Of a stretch of 64,000 bases of DNA, positions 35,062 through 45,091 are shown piece by piece. Source of the stretch: Sphingorhabdus sp. GTDB lineage: Bacteria > Pseudomonadota > Alphaproteobacteria > Sphingomonadales > Sphingomonadaceae. Below the pieces are notes generated by a model, which did not search any database, was not told the origin of the DNA, and worked only from the letters and a program-made list of their open reading frames with translations. A program made the position numbers and the translations under genes. The number at the start of each line of letters is the position of its first letter. Positions within the stretch are counted from its first letter, which is position 1. The stretch lies in the NCBI GenBank assembly GCA_028279555.1, contig JANQNO010000007.1, positions 186,001 to 250,000 on the forward strand, given 5' to 3'.

Positions 35062-36499
35062 ACTAACCGGGCTGGGAAGCCCGCTCTATGAAGCGCGGAA
35101 GGGCGTCTACCCCAAGAAGGTAGACGGCTTTTTCCGCCGCTTCAAATGGGCGATCATGGCGATCACGCTCGCGATCTACTACATCACACCCTGGATCCGT
35201 TGGGATCGCGGCCCCTATGCGCCCGATCAGGCCGTGTTGGTGGATCTAGCAGGACGCCGTTTCTTCATGTTCCAGATCGAAATCTGGCCGCATGAATTTT
35301 ACTATGTCGCCGGCCTGCTGATCATGGCGGGCATCGGCCTATTTGTTGTGACCAGTGCGGTCGGCAGGGCCTGGTGCGGATATAGCTGTCCGCAAACGGT
35401 ATGGACCGACCTTTTTCAGCATATCGACAGGCTGGTCGATGGTGATCGCAATGCCCAGATCAGGCTCGCCAATGGCCCGTGGACCGCCGAAAAAATCGGC
35501 AAGCGTACGTTCAAATACGCTATCTATCTTTTCATCTCATTCTGGACCGGCGGTGCCTGGATCATGTATTTCGCCGATGCGCCAACGCTCGTGGTGGATT
35601 TCTGGAGCGGCAACGCCGCACCGGTCGCCTATGCTACAGTCGGCGTCCTAACCGCCACCACCTTCATTTTTGGTGGCTTCATGCGCGAGCAAGTCTGCGT
35701 CTATATGTGCCCCTGGCCGCGTATCCAGACGGCGATGATGGACGAAAAATCGCTACTGGTGACCTACAAGGATTGGCGCGGCGAACCGCGCGGGAGCGTC
35801 AAAAAGGCAGAGAAGAAACCGGAGGCCTTCGGCGACTGCATCGATTGCAATCAATGCGTTGCCGTTTGCCCCACCGGCATCGATATCCGCGAGGGACCCC
35901 AGATAGGCTGCATCACCTGCGCATTATGCATCGATGCCTGCGACCAGGTTATGGAACAGGTGGGCCGGCCGCGCGGGCTCATCGACTATTGTACGCTGGA
36001 TGATGCCGAGGCGGAAAAGAAGGGCGAGGAACCGGTACCACCGCTAAAAACGCTGATGCGGCCGCGCAGCTTTATCTACCTCGGAATCTGGGCCGCAATC
36101 GGCTTGGCAATGCTGTTTGCTCTCGGCAACCGGACCCGGCTCGACCTGGCAGTCGAGCATGGCCGCAACCCGCTCTATGTTCAGCTTTCCGACGGCTGGA
36201 TACGCAACAATTATATCGTCAAGCTGAGAAATATGGAAAACCGGCCACGCAAGGTCGCGGTCGAGATGACAGGTCTAAAAGGTGGCGTCATGTGGATTCA
36301 AGGTGGCAGCAGGGACGCGGCGGCCCAAAGCCTCGAAGTGGATGTTCCGGCCGACGCGATCCGCAAACTGCAGGTCTTTATTGCTGCACCAGGTAACGGC
36401 CCCGCTAAGGAGGAATTCAGCATATCAACCAGAGGCCTCAGCGGCGACAAGCGAGGCGACAGCGATGCAGCGAAGTTCGAAAGACCAGGGAGCGAGTGA
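35045..36499 (+). CDS. ccoG: Cytochrome oxidase accessory protein CcoG (FixG)
   Basis: A 484-residue membrane protein with two 4Fe-4S ferredoxin motifs (CIDCNQCVAVCPTGID and CITCALCIDACDQ). It also has earlier cysteine motifs (WCGYSCPQTVW, CVYMCPWPRIQ) that mark the NapH/CcoG-like membrane part. CcoG reduces copper for delivery to the oxidase in other bacteria. A beta-sandwich C-terminal domain lies at about residues 360-470. It overlaps ccoP at its start and fixH at its end. Confidence 0.96.
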   Translation: MPDLSELTGLGSPLYEARKGVYPKKVDGFFRRFKWAIMAITLAIYYITPWIRWDRGPYAPDQAVLVDLAGRRFFMFQIEIWPHEFYYVAGLLIMAGIGLFVVTSAVGRAWCGYSCPQTVWTDLFQHIDRLVDGDRNAQIRLANGPWTAEKIGKRTFKYAIYLFISFWTGGAWIMYFADAPTLVVDFWSGNAAPVAYATVGVLTATTFIFGGFMREQVCVYMCPWPRIQTAMMDEKSLLVTYKDWRGEPRGSVKKAEKKPEAFGDCIDCNQCVAVCPTGIDIREGPQIGCITCALCIDACDQVMEQVGRPRGLIDYCTLDDAEAEKKGEEPVPPLKTLMRPRSFIYLGIWAAIGLAMLFALGNRTRLDLAVEHGRNPLYVQLSDGWIRNNYIVKLRNMENRPRKVAVEMTGLKGGVMWIQGGSRDAAAQSLEVDVPADAIRKLQVFIAAPGNGPAKEEFSISTRGLSGDKRGDSDAAKFERPGSE

Positions 36500-36981
36500 T
36501 GGCAGACAGCAAGAAACAGATTGGCAAGGATGAGGGGCTGAATGGCAGCCATATGCTGATGATTTTCGTGGCGTTTTTCGGGGTGATTGCAGCGGTCAAC
36601 TTTACCATGGCCAGCTATGCCACCTCGGGCTTCTCCGGCACAGTGGTCGACAACAGCTATGTTGCGAGCCAGAAATTCAACGGCTGGCTCGATGCCGCCA
36701 AACATCAGGACCAGTTGGGCTGGAAACCGGATGTCAGCCGCGACGAAAATGGCCGGATATTGATCTCCGTCAAGGACGCCGCCGGCAATCCGCTTAATGT
36801 GCGGGCCGATGGAGAGGCCCAGCATCCCTTGGGCAGGAAGGATAATATGCCGCTTGCATTCACGACTGTCGGCGATGGCCTGCTGCGCTCGGACGCCAGC
36901 CTGCCTGAGGGTCGCTGGCAGATCTATCTGACAATCGAAAATGGCGATCAGGCCATGCGCATTCGGGAAGATATCGGGTGA
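36499..36981 (+). CDS. ccoH: Oxidase assembly protein CcoH (FixH)
   Basis: A 160-residue protein with one N-terminal span (HMLMIFVAFFGVIAAVNFTM, about residues 15-34) and a periplasmic beta domain containing the family pattern YVASQKFNGWLD. It works with CcoI in copper delivery and oxidase assembly. The start overlaps the ccoG stop (TGATG), and its own stop overlaps the ccoI GTG start. Confidence 0.94.
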   Translation: MADSKKQIGKDEGLNGSHMLMIFVAFFGVIAAVNFTMASYATSGFSGTVVDNSYVASQKFNGWLDAAKHQDQLGWKPDVSRDENGRILISVKDAAGNPLNVRADGEAQHPLGRKDNMPLAFTTVGDGLLRSDASLPEGRWQIYLTIENGDQAMRIREDIG

Positions 36982-39107
36982 ATGCGCTCGCCCATACGGC
37001 GGGCCAGGGCTCAGCGCTGGTAAGCGATGATTTCGCGGTGCCGGACATCCGCTGTGCGGGCTGCATTTCCAAGCTGGAAAATGGGCTGGTACGCAATAGC
37101 GGTATCGCCAATGCGCGGGTCAACTTCACGGCCAAACGCGTAACGCTGGAGCATGACCCAGCGCTCAGCCTTCCGGACATGGTCGGCGCATTCCTCGAAC
37201 TGGGCTTTGAAGCCCATCCGCTGGAGCAAGAAAATGGCGATGCTACGCGGGAGGACAGCAAGCAGCTGATGCGTGCGATGGCCGTCGCCGGATTTGCGAT
37301 GATGAATATCATGCTGCTTTCGGTTTCGGTCTGGTCCGGAGCCGGCGGCGTGACGCGCGACATGTTTCACTGGCTTTCGGCGCTCATCGCGCTTCCAACC
37401 GTTGCCTATGCTGGCCAGCCCTTCTTCAGATCGGCCTGGAGAGCGCTGCGCATGCGCCGCACCAATATGGATGTTCCGATATCTATCGGGGTCTTGCTCG
37501 CCACCGGCATGAGCCTTTACGAAACAGCTACGAGCGGCCCGCATGCTTATTTCGACAGTGCGGTCATGCTGCTCTTCTTCCTGCTGGTCGGGCGCTATCT
37601 GGACAGCATGATGCGCGACCGCGCGCGCAGCGGGGTAACGGCGCTGCTGAAGAATATGGGAACCGGCGCGATGGTCATCGGCGAGGATGGCCGCGAACGC
37701 TGGGTTGATACCACGGCGCTGGAGCCGGGCATGGTGATGACCGTAGCTGCCGGCGAGCGTTTTGCTGCCGATGGAGAGATCATCGAAGGCACCACGCGCA
37801 TCGACAAGTCGCTGCTCACTGGTGAAAGCGAAAGCGAAGCGGCGACATGCGCTACTCAGGTCCATGCCGGCACGCTCAATATGGAAGCGCCCGTTAGGGT
37901 GCGCATATCGGCGGCCGGTGAGGATACGACGCTGGCCGACCTTGCCCGGCTGATGGGAGAAGCAGCACAAGGCAAGTCGCGCTATGTGCGCATAGCAGAC
38001 CGGGCCGCGCGATTTTATGCGCCTGCGGTCCATTCGCTCGCGCTGATCGCCTTTGCCGGCTGGATATTGGCAGGCATCGGCGTGCATCAAAGCCTGTTGA
38101 TTGCTGTCGCAGTGCTTATCATCACCTGTCCCTGCGCGCTTGGCCTTGCCGTGCCGGCAGCGCAGATCGTGAGCGCTGGCGCCCTGATGCGGGCTGGTGT
38201 ATTGGTAAAGGACGGCAGCGCGATTGAGCGGCTTTCGGAAGTGGACAGCGTTGCCTTCGACAAGACCGGTACGCTGACGCTGGGGAGGCCGGAGCCGCAG
38301 AATCTTGACCAGCTGAGCCGCGACGAAAAATCAATTGCGCTTGCGCTGGCATCGGTCAGCCGTCACCCGCTCAGCCAGTCTTTGTCTGCTGCGCTGCGCC
38401 GGATGGATATCCTTCCTGCCGATATCTCGAATGCGACAGAAACTGTCGGGCAAGGCGTCACTGCGATGTGGCGGGGGAAAACCGTTTCGCTTGGCAGGCC
38501 TGCTGGCGACATTGCAAGTGACAAGCTGGTGACGGCGCTTGCAATCAGCAGCGAAGAACGGATCGTGAGCTTTACCGACGATCTGCGCCCGGAAGCAGAA
38601 CGCACAACCGCCATGCTAGCGAAGATGGGTCTGGACGGGATCATTCTGTCGGGCGACAGACCGCAGGCAGTCTCGCGGGTGGCCGGAAAACTCGGCATCA
38701 CGGCGCTGGTCAATTTATTGCCGCAGGAAAAACTCGATTTCCTCAAGAAACAGCAGGCGCTGGGAAGGCATATCCTGATGGTCGGCGACGGGCTTAATGA
38801 CGGACCGGCGCTGGCAGCCGCGCATGCCTCAATGGCCCCGGCAACCGCGAGCGATGCCGGCAAGAATGCTGCCGACCTTGTATGGATGGGTGACAGCCTG
38901 ATGCCGGTTGTGCATGCCGTGCGCGCCGCGCGGCGTACGCAGCAGATTGTGCGGCAGAATTTCGCGCTGGCGATTTGCTATAATATCGTCGCCGTCCCGC
39001 TTGCCCTACTGGGCATGGTGACGCCGCTTATTGCCGCGATCGCCATGTCGGGCTCGTCACTGATCGTCGTTGCCAATGCACTGCGGCTCAGGAGCGCGAC
39101 CGCGTGA
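36978..39107 (+). CDS. ccoI: Copper-translocating P-type ATPase CcoI (FixI)
   Basis: Supplies copper for the CuB site of the cbb3 oxidase. The 709-residue chain has an HMA domain with IRCAGCISKLE (residues about 24-34), eight spans with the CPC transport motif in ITCPCALGLAVP, the phosphorylation motif AFDKTGTLTLG, and the hinge motif MVGDGLNDGPALAAAH. The GTG start at 36978 overlaps the ccoH TGA. Placement in the cco operon separates it from detoxifying CopA pumps. Confidence 0.97.
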   Translation: MNALAHTAGQGSALVSDDFAVPDIRCAGCISKLENGLVRNSGIANARVNFTAKRVTLEHDPALSLPDMVGAFLELGFEAHPLEQENGDATREDSKQLMRAMAVAGFAMMNIMLLSVSVWSGAGGVTRDMFHWLSALIALPTVAYAGQPFFRSAWRALRMRRTNMDVPISIGVLLATGMSLYETATSGPHAYFDSAVMLLFFLLVGRYLDSMMRDRARSGVTALLKNMGTGAMVIGEDGRERWVDTTALEPGMVMTVAAGERFAADGEIIEGTTRIDKSLLTGESESEAATCATQVHAGTLNMEAPVRVRISAAGEDTTLADLARLMGEAAQGKSRYVRIADRAARFYAPAVHSLALIAFAGWILAGIGVHQSLLIAVAVLIITCPCALGLAVPAAQIVSAGALMRAGVLVKDGSAIERLSEVDSVAFDKTGTLTLGRPEPQNLDQLSRDEKSIALALASVSRHPLSQSLSAALRRMDILPADISNATETVGQGVTAMWRGKTVSLGRPAGDIASDKLVTALAISSEERIVSFTDDLRPEAERTTAMLAKMGLDGIILSGDRPQAVSRVAGKLGITALVNLLPQEKLDFLKKQQALGRHILMVGDGLNDGPALAAAHASMAPATASDAGKNAADLVWMGDSLMPVVHAVRAARRTQQIVRQNFALAICYNIVAVPLALLGMVTPLIAAIAMSGSSLIVVANALRLRSATA

Positions 39108-39262
39108 ACGGGCTGGTGATCCTTATCCCCATTGCGCTCGGTCTTGGGCTTGCCGGTCTTGCAGCCTTTTTCTGGTCACTGAAGAATGGCCAGTTTGACG
39201 ATCCCGACGGCGCAGCGCTTCGCATTCTGATCGATGACGAGGAGGATGCACAATGCGACTGA
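39104..39262 (+). CDS. ccoS: cbb3 oxidase maturation protein CcoS
   Basis: A 52-residue single-span protein. The GTG start overlaps the ccoI stop (GTGA). It has a membrane segment (LVILIPIALGLGLAGLAAFF) and the CcoS signature WSLKNGQFDDPDGAALRILI. It is needed for cofactor insertion in the oxidase of other species. Its last ten bases overlap the next small gene. Confidence 0.94.
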   Translation: MNGLVILIPIALGLGLAGLAAFFWSLKNGQFDDPDGAALRILIDDEEDAQCD

Positions 39263-39489
39263 ATGGGATATTTGCCGTGATCGGCGCGGCAGCGCTGGTT
39301 TTTCCTGTGCTTCCGGTGCCTGCCAAAGTCACGAGCATATTGCTTGCCTCCTGCGGTGATCTGCCGCCTGTCGCAATCGACATACCGGGGAAGCCCGAGG
39401 AGCCGGACGATGGTCATGGCTGCTGCAAGCAGGCATGCCACGCGGCGAACGAACGCAAGAAAAAAGACTCTGCGCATGGCTGTTGCTGA
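39253..39489 (+). CDS. Small cysteine-rich secreted or anchored protein, unknown
   Basis: A 78-residue protein with a hydrophobic signal (GIFAVIGAAALVFPVLPVPA) and a short tail holding Cys34, Cys57, Cys58, Cys62, Cys77 and Cys78 with His55, His63 and His75 (HGCCKQACH and HGCC). It is not one of the known cco subunits. It overlaps ccoS by 10 bases and hemN by 14 bases, so it is built into the operon's translational chain. The Cys/His clusters suggest metal (copper or heme-related) binding. No family assignment is made. Confidence 0.75.
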   Translation: MRLNGIFAVIGAAALVFPVLPVPAKVTSILLASCGDLPPVAIDIPGKPEEPDDGHGCCKQACHAANERKKKDSAHGCC

Positions 39490-40861
39490 ACCTCTCACTG
39501 CCATGCTTGACAGCGCGCCGGAAACCGAGCCCTGGCCCTATATCCCTGAGCTGCTCGAACAGCCCGTTCCGCGCTTTACCAGCTATCCGCCTGCAACGCA
39601 TTTTCAGGATGGCGTGGGCGATGAGCAGTATCGCTCGGCTCTTGAAGCCATCGCACCGGGCACCCCGATCTCGCTTTATCTGCACATCCCCTATTGCAAC
39701 AAAATCTGCTACTATTGTGGCTGTAATACGGGCGCAGCCAATCGCAAAACCCGCCTGGATGCCTATCTCGGCGCGCTGGAAAAGGAGATCGAGCTGGTCG
39801 GCGGGATTCTCGGCGGGCGGGCCAAGGTCAAGCATATCGCCTTTGGCGGGGGCAGCCCCAATGCGATCGAACCGGTACAATTCGTCCGGCTGGTGGATCG
39901 CCTGTCGACCATTTTCTCCGCTGCCAACCCGGAAATTTCGGTTGAGCTCGATCCCAGGAATTTCTCTCTCGAATGGGCATTGGCGCTGAGCGCCTGCAAT
40001 GTCCGCCGTGTCAGCCTGGGCGTGCAGACTTTCGCGCCGCATGTGCAACGAGCCATTGGCCGCATCCAGCCCTTCGCGATGATCGAGGAATGCGTCGCCA
40101 GCCTAAAAATGCGCGGTATCTCGACGATAAATTTCGACCTGATGTATGGTCTGCCCCAACAGTCACTTGCAGATCTGGAGGAGACGGTCGAAACCGCAAT
40201 CGGCCTCCATCCGTCGCGCGCAGCGCTGTTCGGTTATGCGCATTTGCCCGATATGATCCCGCGCCAACGCAAGATCGATTCGTCGCTTCTCCCGGACACG
40301 CGGCTGCGCTTCGAACAGGCGCAGGCCGGTTTTCGGCTTTTCACGGCGGCCGGCTACGAAGCTGTTGGTTTCGATCATTTCGCGCTGCCTGAAGATGCCC
40401 TGAATATCGCCCACAAAAACGGGCATATGCGGCGCAATTTTCAGGGCTTCACCGATGATGACTGCAATATCCTGCTGGGTTTCGGGGCCAGCGCAATCAG
40501 CCAGTTTCCCGGCCTGATTGTGCAGAATGAGAAACATGCCGCACGGTATCGGTCCTTGGCTTCTGCCGGGAAACCGGCGGCAGCCAAATGCATCGAAAAG
40601 CCAGAGCAGAGCCGGAGAATCGGCGCGATAATCGAGCGGCTGCTATGCGACCACCAGGCGGTTTTGCCTGCCATATTTCGCAGCCGACTATCCGCTGCAC
40701 CCCTGAACAAACTGATCCGCCAGCGTTTGGTCAGCTGGGATGGGAAGCGACTTGCGATACCGGATCACGGGCGTCACTATAGCCGGCAGATCGCTGCAGC
40801 GCTCACCGAATTGTTGAAGGACGCTCCGACCGGTGATGACCGCACTCTGCTGCCTGGCTAG
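39476..40861 (+). CDS. hemN: Oxygen-independent coproporphyrinogen III dehydrogenase
   Basis: A radical-SAM enzyme that converts coproporphyrinogen III to protoporphyrinogen IX without oxygen, feeding heme to the high-affinity oxidase. The 461-residue chain has the 4Fe-4S motif Cys74-X3-Cys78-X2-Cys81 (YCNKICYYCGC), GGGSPNAI and NFDLMYGLPQQ, plus the HemN C-terminal domain (GFGASAISQFP and RHYSRQIAAAL). It ends the FNR-driven cco run, and its start lies inside the Cys-rich gene. Confidence 0.96.
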   Translation: MAVAEPLTAMLDSAPETEPWPYIPELLEQPVPRFTSYPPATHFQDGVGDEQYRSALEAIAPGTPISLYLHIPYCNKICYYCGCNTGAANRKTRLDAYLGALEKEIELVGGILGGRAKVKHIAFGGGSPNAIEPVQFVRLVDRLSTIFSAANPEISVELDPRNFSLEWALALSACNVRRVSLGVQTFAPHVQRAIGRIQPFAMIEECVASLKMRGISTINFDLMYGLPQQSLADLEETVETAIGLHPSRAALFGYAHLPDMIPRQRKIDSSLLPDTRLRFEQAQAGFRLFTAAGYEAVGFDHFALPEDALNIAHKNGHMRRNFQGFTDDDCNILLGFGASAISQFPGLIVQNEKHAARYRSLASAGKPAAAKCIEKPEQSRRIGAIIERLLCDHQAVLPAIFRSRLSAAPLNKLIRQRLVSWDGKRLAIPDHGRHYSRQIAAALTELLKDAPTGDDRTLLPG

Positions 40862-40904
40862 CCGTTAACAGCCCACTGACTTGTCTGCCGCGCCGCAACA
40901 ATCT

Positions 40905-42269
40905 TCAGAAGCTGTATTTCGCCGAAACCTGAACCTTCTGCAGATTGCCGTCGAGGCCACCCTCGGTCTCCCGCTCGGCATACATATATTCGATACCGAC
41001 ATCGAATTTGGGTGCCGGCGAGTAGATCAGGTTGACTAATCCGTTCCAGACTTGGTCGGTCGGGCCGAACCCGGTAAGCGCGACCGGATTGTCCGCCTTG
41101 AAATAGCTGCCAGCGATCGTCGAGCGCAGATTGTCGCTCCATTTGTGACGGAAAGCAGCGAATCCGGAATAGGTAAAGATCGGGTCCAGTCGCCCAGTCG
41201 CGGTAACCGCAGCATCATTCACGATGTTGAGGCCGATATAGCGGCCTAGTCCATCGCCTGCGGTCGCCATAAAGCGGAAGTCATTATTCTTGCCGATCGG
41301 CACCTTGCCCGATACGCTGACGCCATAACCAAATGCGCTATCGCCCTCCGGCGCGAAATCCCCGTCGCCGGCATTCAGCTGGCGCAGGATACCCGCTATG
41401 GCGAGACCGTTCTTCTGGTAACGCAATACGAAATCGGGCAATTTATCGTCGCCCGGGATCACGCGCCCTCCGGTCGCTGTTGTGACTTCCGTTTCTGGCT
41501 GTTCCAGCGCAACGGAAAAACCATTTTTCGAATAGCGAATCATTGGCTGGCGATCAAAGACTGTGCCCGGGGTCACACCGATGAAATCGAGGCTGTCGGG
41601 CAATGCGCCGACATTCTGGAAGGTGCTCCATGTCTGCCCGAACAGCCAATCGTCGAACGTAATATAGGCCTGCCGCATGCGCGGAACGAAGCTGTTGGAA
41701 ATCCGTTCGTCGCCGCCGCTGGTGACCATGAAATCCAGCTCGAGATAACCGCCCAGCTTGTGCTCGCCCACATCGGTGGTGCCGCGCACGAAGATCCGGG
41801 TCTGTCGCGCGTTGAAATCGGTATCAAAACCCGACGAGGCACCGCCGACCGGAATTGTCGAGGGGATAAAAAAGTCGCGCAGAATCGAATTTCCTGGCAG
41901 CTGCCCGCCGCTGGTTTTCTGGGTTATCGCATCCAGCTTGACATAGCCGCCGATCTTGATGTTGGTGTTGCCAACATTGAAGCCATCACCGCCACCTTTG
42001 TTTTCAGCAACTTTCTTTTCGACTGCTTCCGTCCGGGTCGCCAGCGCGCGCGTCTCCGCGACGGCTTGTTGCGCCTGCTGAACGGCAGCCCTATCCTCCG
42101 AGGATTGCCGCTCCTGCTGGTCTATCTTCTCAACGAGAGTCATCACCAGCGCCTCCAGCCGGTCCAGACGTTCCTCAACCGTCTTGTCTTCGGCGGCAGC
42201 AGGGGTCGCCGTCAGACAAGTTGCTGCCATCAACATGCCCCGCAATGCCATTTGCTTTTTTGAGATCAT
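40905..42269 (-). CDS. Outer membrane porin, DcaP-like
   Basis: A 454-residue porin with a signal peptide (cleavage near PAAAE, about residue 25), a periplasmic coiled coil (residues about 28-85, [20 protein letters not shown]) and a beta barrel that begins [11 protein letters not shown] and ends VQVSAKYSF. The coiled-coil-plus-barrel layout is that of DcaP-type trimeric porins, which take up small carboxylates. Divergence from acs suggests acetate or a related acid as cargo. GGAGGG before the ATG at 42269 fixes the start. Confidence 0.88.
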   Translation of the reverse strand: MISKKQMALRGMLMAATCLTATPAAAEDKTVEERLDRLEALVMTLVEKIDQQERQSSEDRAAVQQAQQAVAETRALATRTEAVEKKVAENKGGGDGFNVGNTNIKIGGYVKLDAITQKTSGGQLPGNSILRDFFIPSTIPVGGASSGFDTDFNARQTRIFVRGTTDVGEHKLGGYLELDFMVTSGGDERISNSFVPRMRQAYITFDDWLFGQTWSTFQNVGALPDSLDFIGVTPGTVFDRQPMIRYSKNGFSVALEQPETEVTTATGGRVIPGDDKLPDFVLRYQKNGLAIAGILRQLNAGDGDFAPEGDSAFGYGVSVSGKVPIGKNNDFRFMATAGDGLGRYIGLNIVNDAAVTATGRLDPIFTYSGFAAFRHKWSDNLRSTIAGSYFKADNPVALTGFGPTDQVWNGLVNLIYSPAPKFDVGIEYMYAERETEGGLDGNLQKVQVSAKYSF

Positions 42270-42451
42270 TTTTTGCCCTCCCAAAATTTCTTTCGGTCCG
42301 AGAGCTAGCCAATCGGGGGGCTGTTTCGAAATTAGCCAATGGTATATACGACCAATGTAGCAATGCCCGATCCACCCGCTTTCAGCTACTCTTTGCATAT
42401 AGATCAGGGCGCGCTGCCAGCGGGCACGAGCCGTCAGACGGGAGTGAAAAT

Positions 42452-44431
42452 ATGAGCGATGTTATGGAAAAGACCGCAGCCTCGGATTTGGTCCATCCGC
42501 CGGCCTCGGCTGTGGAAGGCACACATTGCACGCCCGAGCAGTATGCCGAGCTATATGCTCAAAGCATTGACGATCCCGATGCCTTTTGGGGCAAACAGGC
42601 AGAGCGTATCGACTGGATCACCAGCCCAAGCAAGATATCGGGCTGGTCATATGACCCGGTTGACATCAAATGGTTCGAAGACGGTGAACTCAATATCTGC
42701 CACAATGCCGTCGACCGGCATGTCGAAGCCGGGCTCGGCGATCAAGTCGCGCTGATTTTCGAGCCCGACGACCCGGCCACCGAAGGCCGAAGAATCACAT
42801 ATGCGGAGTTGCGGGCGGAAGTCATACGCATGGCAAATACGCTCAAAAAGCTGGGTGTCGGCAAAGGTGACCGCGTGACCATCTATATGCCGATGATACC
42901 CGAGGGCGCTATTGCTATGCTCGCTTGCGCACGGATTGGTGCCATTCACTCGGTAGTCTTTGGCGGCTTCTCGCCCGATGCATTGGGGGGGCGTATTGAG
43001 GATTGCGGCAGCAAATTCGTCGTCTGTACCGACGGCGGTCTACGCGGCGGCAGGCCCGTCCCGCTAAAACCCAACGTCGATGCAGCGCTGGACAATGTGG
43101 ATGGCGTCGAAGGCGTACTGGTCATTCGTCATACCGGCGTCGATGTAAATATGGTTGGTGACCGGGATCACTGGTACCACGAAGCCAGCATCAATGTAGC
43201 TGCCGATTGCCCCTGCGAGATGATGTTGGCCGAAGACCCGCTCTTCATCCTCTATACCTCAGGCTCGACGGGCAAACCCAAGGGGGTATTGCACACCACA
43301 GGCGGCTACGCGGTCTGGACCGCAACAACCTTCCACTATGTCTTCGACTATCGCGAAGGCGAGGTATTCTGGTGCACTGCCGATATCGGCTGGGTTACGG
43401 GACACAGCTATATTGTATACGGTCCGCTATTGAACGGCGCGACCCAGGTGATGTTCGAAGGCGTGCCCAATTTCCCCGATCATAGCCGCTTCTGGTCTGT
43501 GGTCGAAAAGCACAAAGTCAATATCTTCTATACCGCCCCGACCGCGATCCGCGCACTGATGGCCGAAGGCGACGGGCCGGTGAAAGCGCATGACCGCTCC
43601 TCGATCCGGCTGCTCGGCACGGTTGGCGAGCCCATCAATCCCGAAGCCTGGCGCTGGTATCACGAGGTTGTAGGCGACGGGCGCTGCCCGATCATCGATA
43701 CTTGGTGGCAGACCGAAACTGGCGGAGTGATGATAACCACGCTGCCGGGCGCGCATGATATGAAGCCAGGCAGCGCAGGACGGCCCTTCTTCGGTATCCA
43801 TCCGCAGCTGGTCGACAATGATGGCGGGGTGATTGCCGATGAAGGCGATGGAACGGGCGCGGCCGAAGGGAATCTCTGTATTACCCGCAGCTGGCCGGGC
43901 CAGGCGCGCAGCGTCTATGGCGATCACGAGCGATTTATCCAGACCTATTTCAGCACCTATCAGGGCAAATATTTTACCGGCGATGGTTGTCGCCGCGATG
44001 AAGATAACTTCTGGTGGATCACCGGCCGCGTCGACGATGTGATCAATGTTTCCGGCCACCGGATGGGCACTGCCGAGGTCGAAAGCGCGCTGGTATCTCA
44101 TCCCAAAGTGGCCGAATCTGCTGTCGTAGGCTATCCCCACGACATCAAGGGGCAGGGCATTTACTGCTATGTCACACTGAATGTCGGCGAAGAGCCTTCC
44201 GATGAGCTTGTCGCCGAATTGCGCAAGCATGTCCGAACAGAAATCGGACCGATCGCTACGCCAGATCATTTGCATCTGACGCCCGCTCTACCCAAGACAC
44301 GCTCGGGCAAGATCATGCGGCGCATCCTGCGGAAGATTGCAGAAAATGACTTTGGCTCGCTGGGCGATACGTCAACGCTTGCCGACCCATCTGTTGTCGA
44401 TAGCCTGATCGAAGGGAGGCTGAACCGCTAG
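42452..44431 (+). CDS. acs: Acetyl-CoA synthetase, AMP-forming
   Basis: Activates acetate to acetyl-CoA. The 659-residue length and motifs match Acs: [20 protein letters not shown] for ATP binding, WWQTETGG, and [17 protein letters not shown] with the lysine that is acetylated for regulation in other bacteria. The start at 42452 has GGGAG upstream. It is followed after 15 bases by the LuxR-type regulator crbR, and ActP and CrbS lie close by. This supports control by acetate availability. Confidence 0.97.
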   Translation: MSDVMEKTAASDLVHPPASAVEGTHCTPEQYAELYAQSIDDPDAFWGKQAERIDWITSPSKISGWSYDPVDIKWFEDGELNICHNAVDRHVEAGLGDQVALIFEPDDPATEGRRITYAELRAEVIRMANTLKKLGVGKGDRVTIYMPMIPEGAIAMLACARIGAIHSVVFGGFSPDALGGRIEDCGSKFVVCTDGGLRGGRPVPLKPNVDAALDNVDGVEGVLVIRHTGVDVNMVGDRDHWYHEASINVAADCPCEMMLAEDPLFILYTSGSTGKPKGVLHTTGGYAVWTATTFHYVFDYREGEVFWCTADIGWVTGHSYIVYGPLLNGATQVMFEGVPNFPDHSRFWSVVEKHKVNIFYTAPTAIRALMAEGDGPVKAHDRSSIRLLGTVGEPINPEAWRWYHEVVGDGRCPIIDTWWQTETGGVMITTLPGAHDMKPGSAGRPFFGIHPQLVDNDGGVIADEGDGTGAAEGNLCITRSWPGQARSVYGDHERFIQTYFSTYQGKYFTGDGCRRDEDNFWWITGRVDDVINVSGHRMGTAEVESALVSHPKVAESAVVGYPHDIKGQGIYCYVTLNVGEEPSDELVAELRKHVRTEIGPIATPDHLHLTPALPKTRSGKIMRRILRKIAENDFGSLGDTSTLADPSVVDSLIEGRLNR

Positions 44432-44446
44432 GGCGGGGCTCCGGGT

Positions 44447-45088
44447 ATGTCGCGTTTTATCATCACGGACGACCACCCGCTATTCCGCAGCGCACTAGCA
44501 CAGGCCGTCGGCAAAGTCTGGCCGGACGGCGAGATCGTGGAGGCGGAGACCATCGCGGGCGCGCAGGAAGCACTTGAAAGCGGACCTTGTGAACTCTTGC
44601 TGCTTGATCTGCATTTGCCCGACAGCGAGGGACTCGCCCCTCTCATGGATTTTCGTCACGAATATCCGGCGATGCCGGTTGCAGTCGTTTCAGCCAGCGA
44701 GGAAGACCGGGTCATTCGTGCCGCCCAGGCTCTGGGAGCCTCGGCATTCATCCCGAAATCCTCGACCCTTGATGAGATGCGGCAAGCATTGTCCGCCGTT
44801 CGCAATGGAGACGTCTGGTTCAAATTCTCCTGTGCGCCCGGCGATGAAGACGAGTCGGACGATTTCTCCCGCCTCGCCAGTCTGACCCCGGCGCAGCGGC
44901 GCATATTGATGCTGATAAATGAAGGGCTGCTCAACAAGCAGATCGCCTACAGGATGGACATTTCCGAAGCGACCGTCAAAGCACACATCACCGCGATCTT
45001 TCGCAAGCTTGGCGTTATCAACCGAACCCAGGCTGTATTGATCGCGCAAAAACTGGATATCGCAGAACCCGCGACACAGATGCCCTGA
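44447..45088 (+). CDS. crbR: LuxR-type response regulator, CrbR-like
   Basis: A 213-residue regulator with a receiver domain (TDDHPLFRSAL; Asp54 in LLLDLHLPDSEG is the likely phosphate acceptor; Lys in PKSST) and a LuxR HTH at about residues 145-205 (LTPAQRRILMLINEGLLNKQ, then EATVKAHITAIFRKLG). Its place directly after acs and beside a symporter-linked histidine kinase matches the CrbS-CrbR (also MxtR-ErdR) systems that switch on acs. The symbol is given by this context. It converges with crbS, and only three bases lie between them. Confidence 0.88.
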   Translation: MSRFIITDDHPLFRSALAQAVGKVWPDGEIVEAETIAGAQEALESGPCELLLLDLHLPDSEGLAPLMDFRHEYPAMPVAVVSASEEDRVIRAAQALGASAFIPKSSTLDEMRQALSAVRNGDVWFKFSCAPGDEDESDDFSRLASLTPAQRRILMLINEGLLNKQIAYRMDISEATVKAHITAIFRKLGVINRTQAVLIAQKLDIAEPATQMP

Positions 45089-45091
45089 GAG

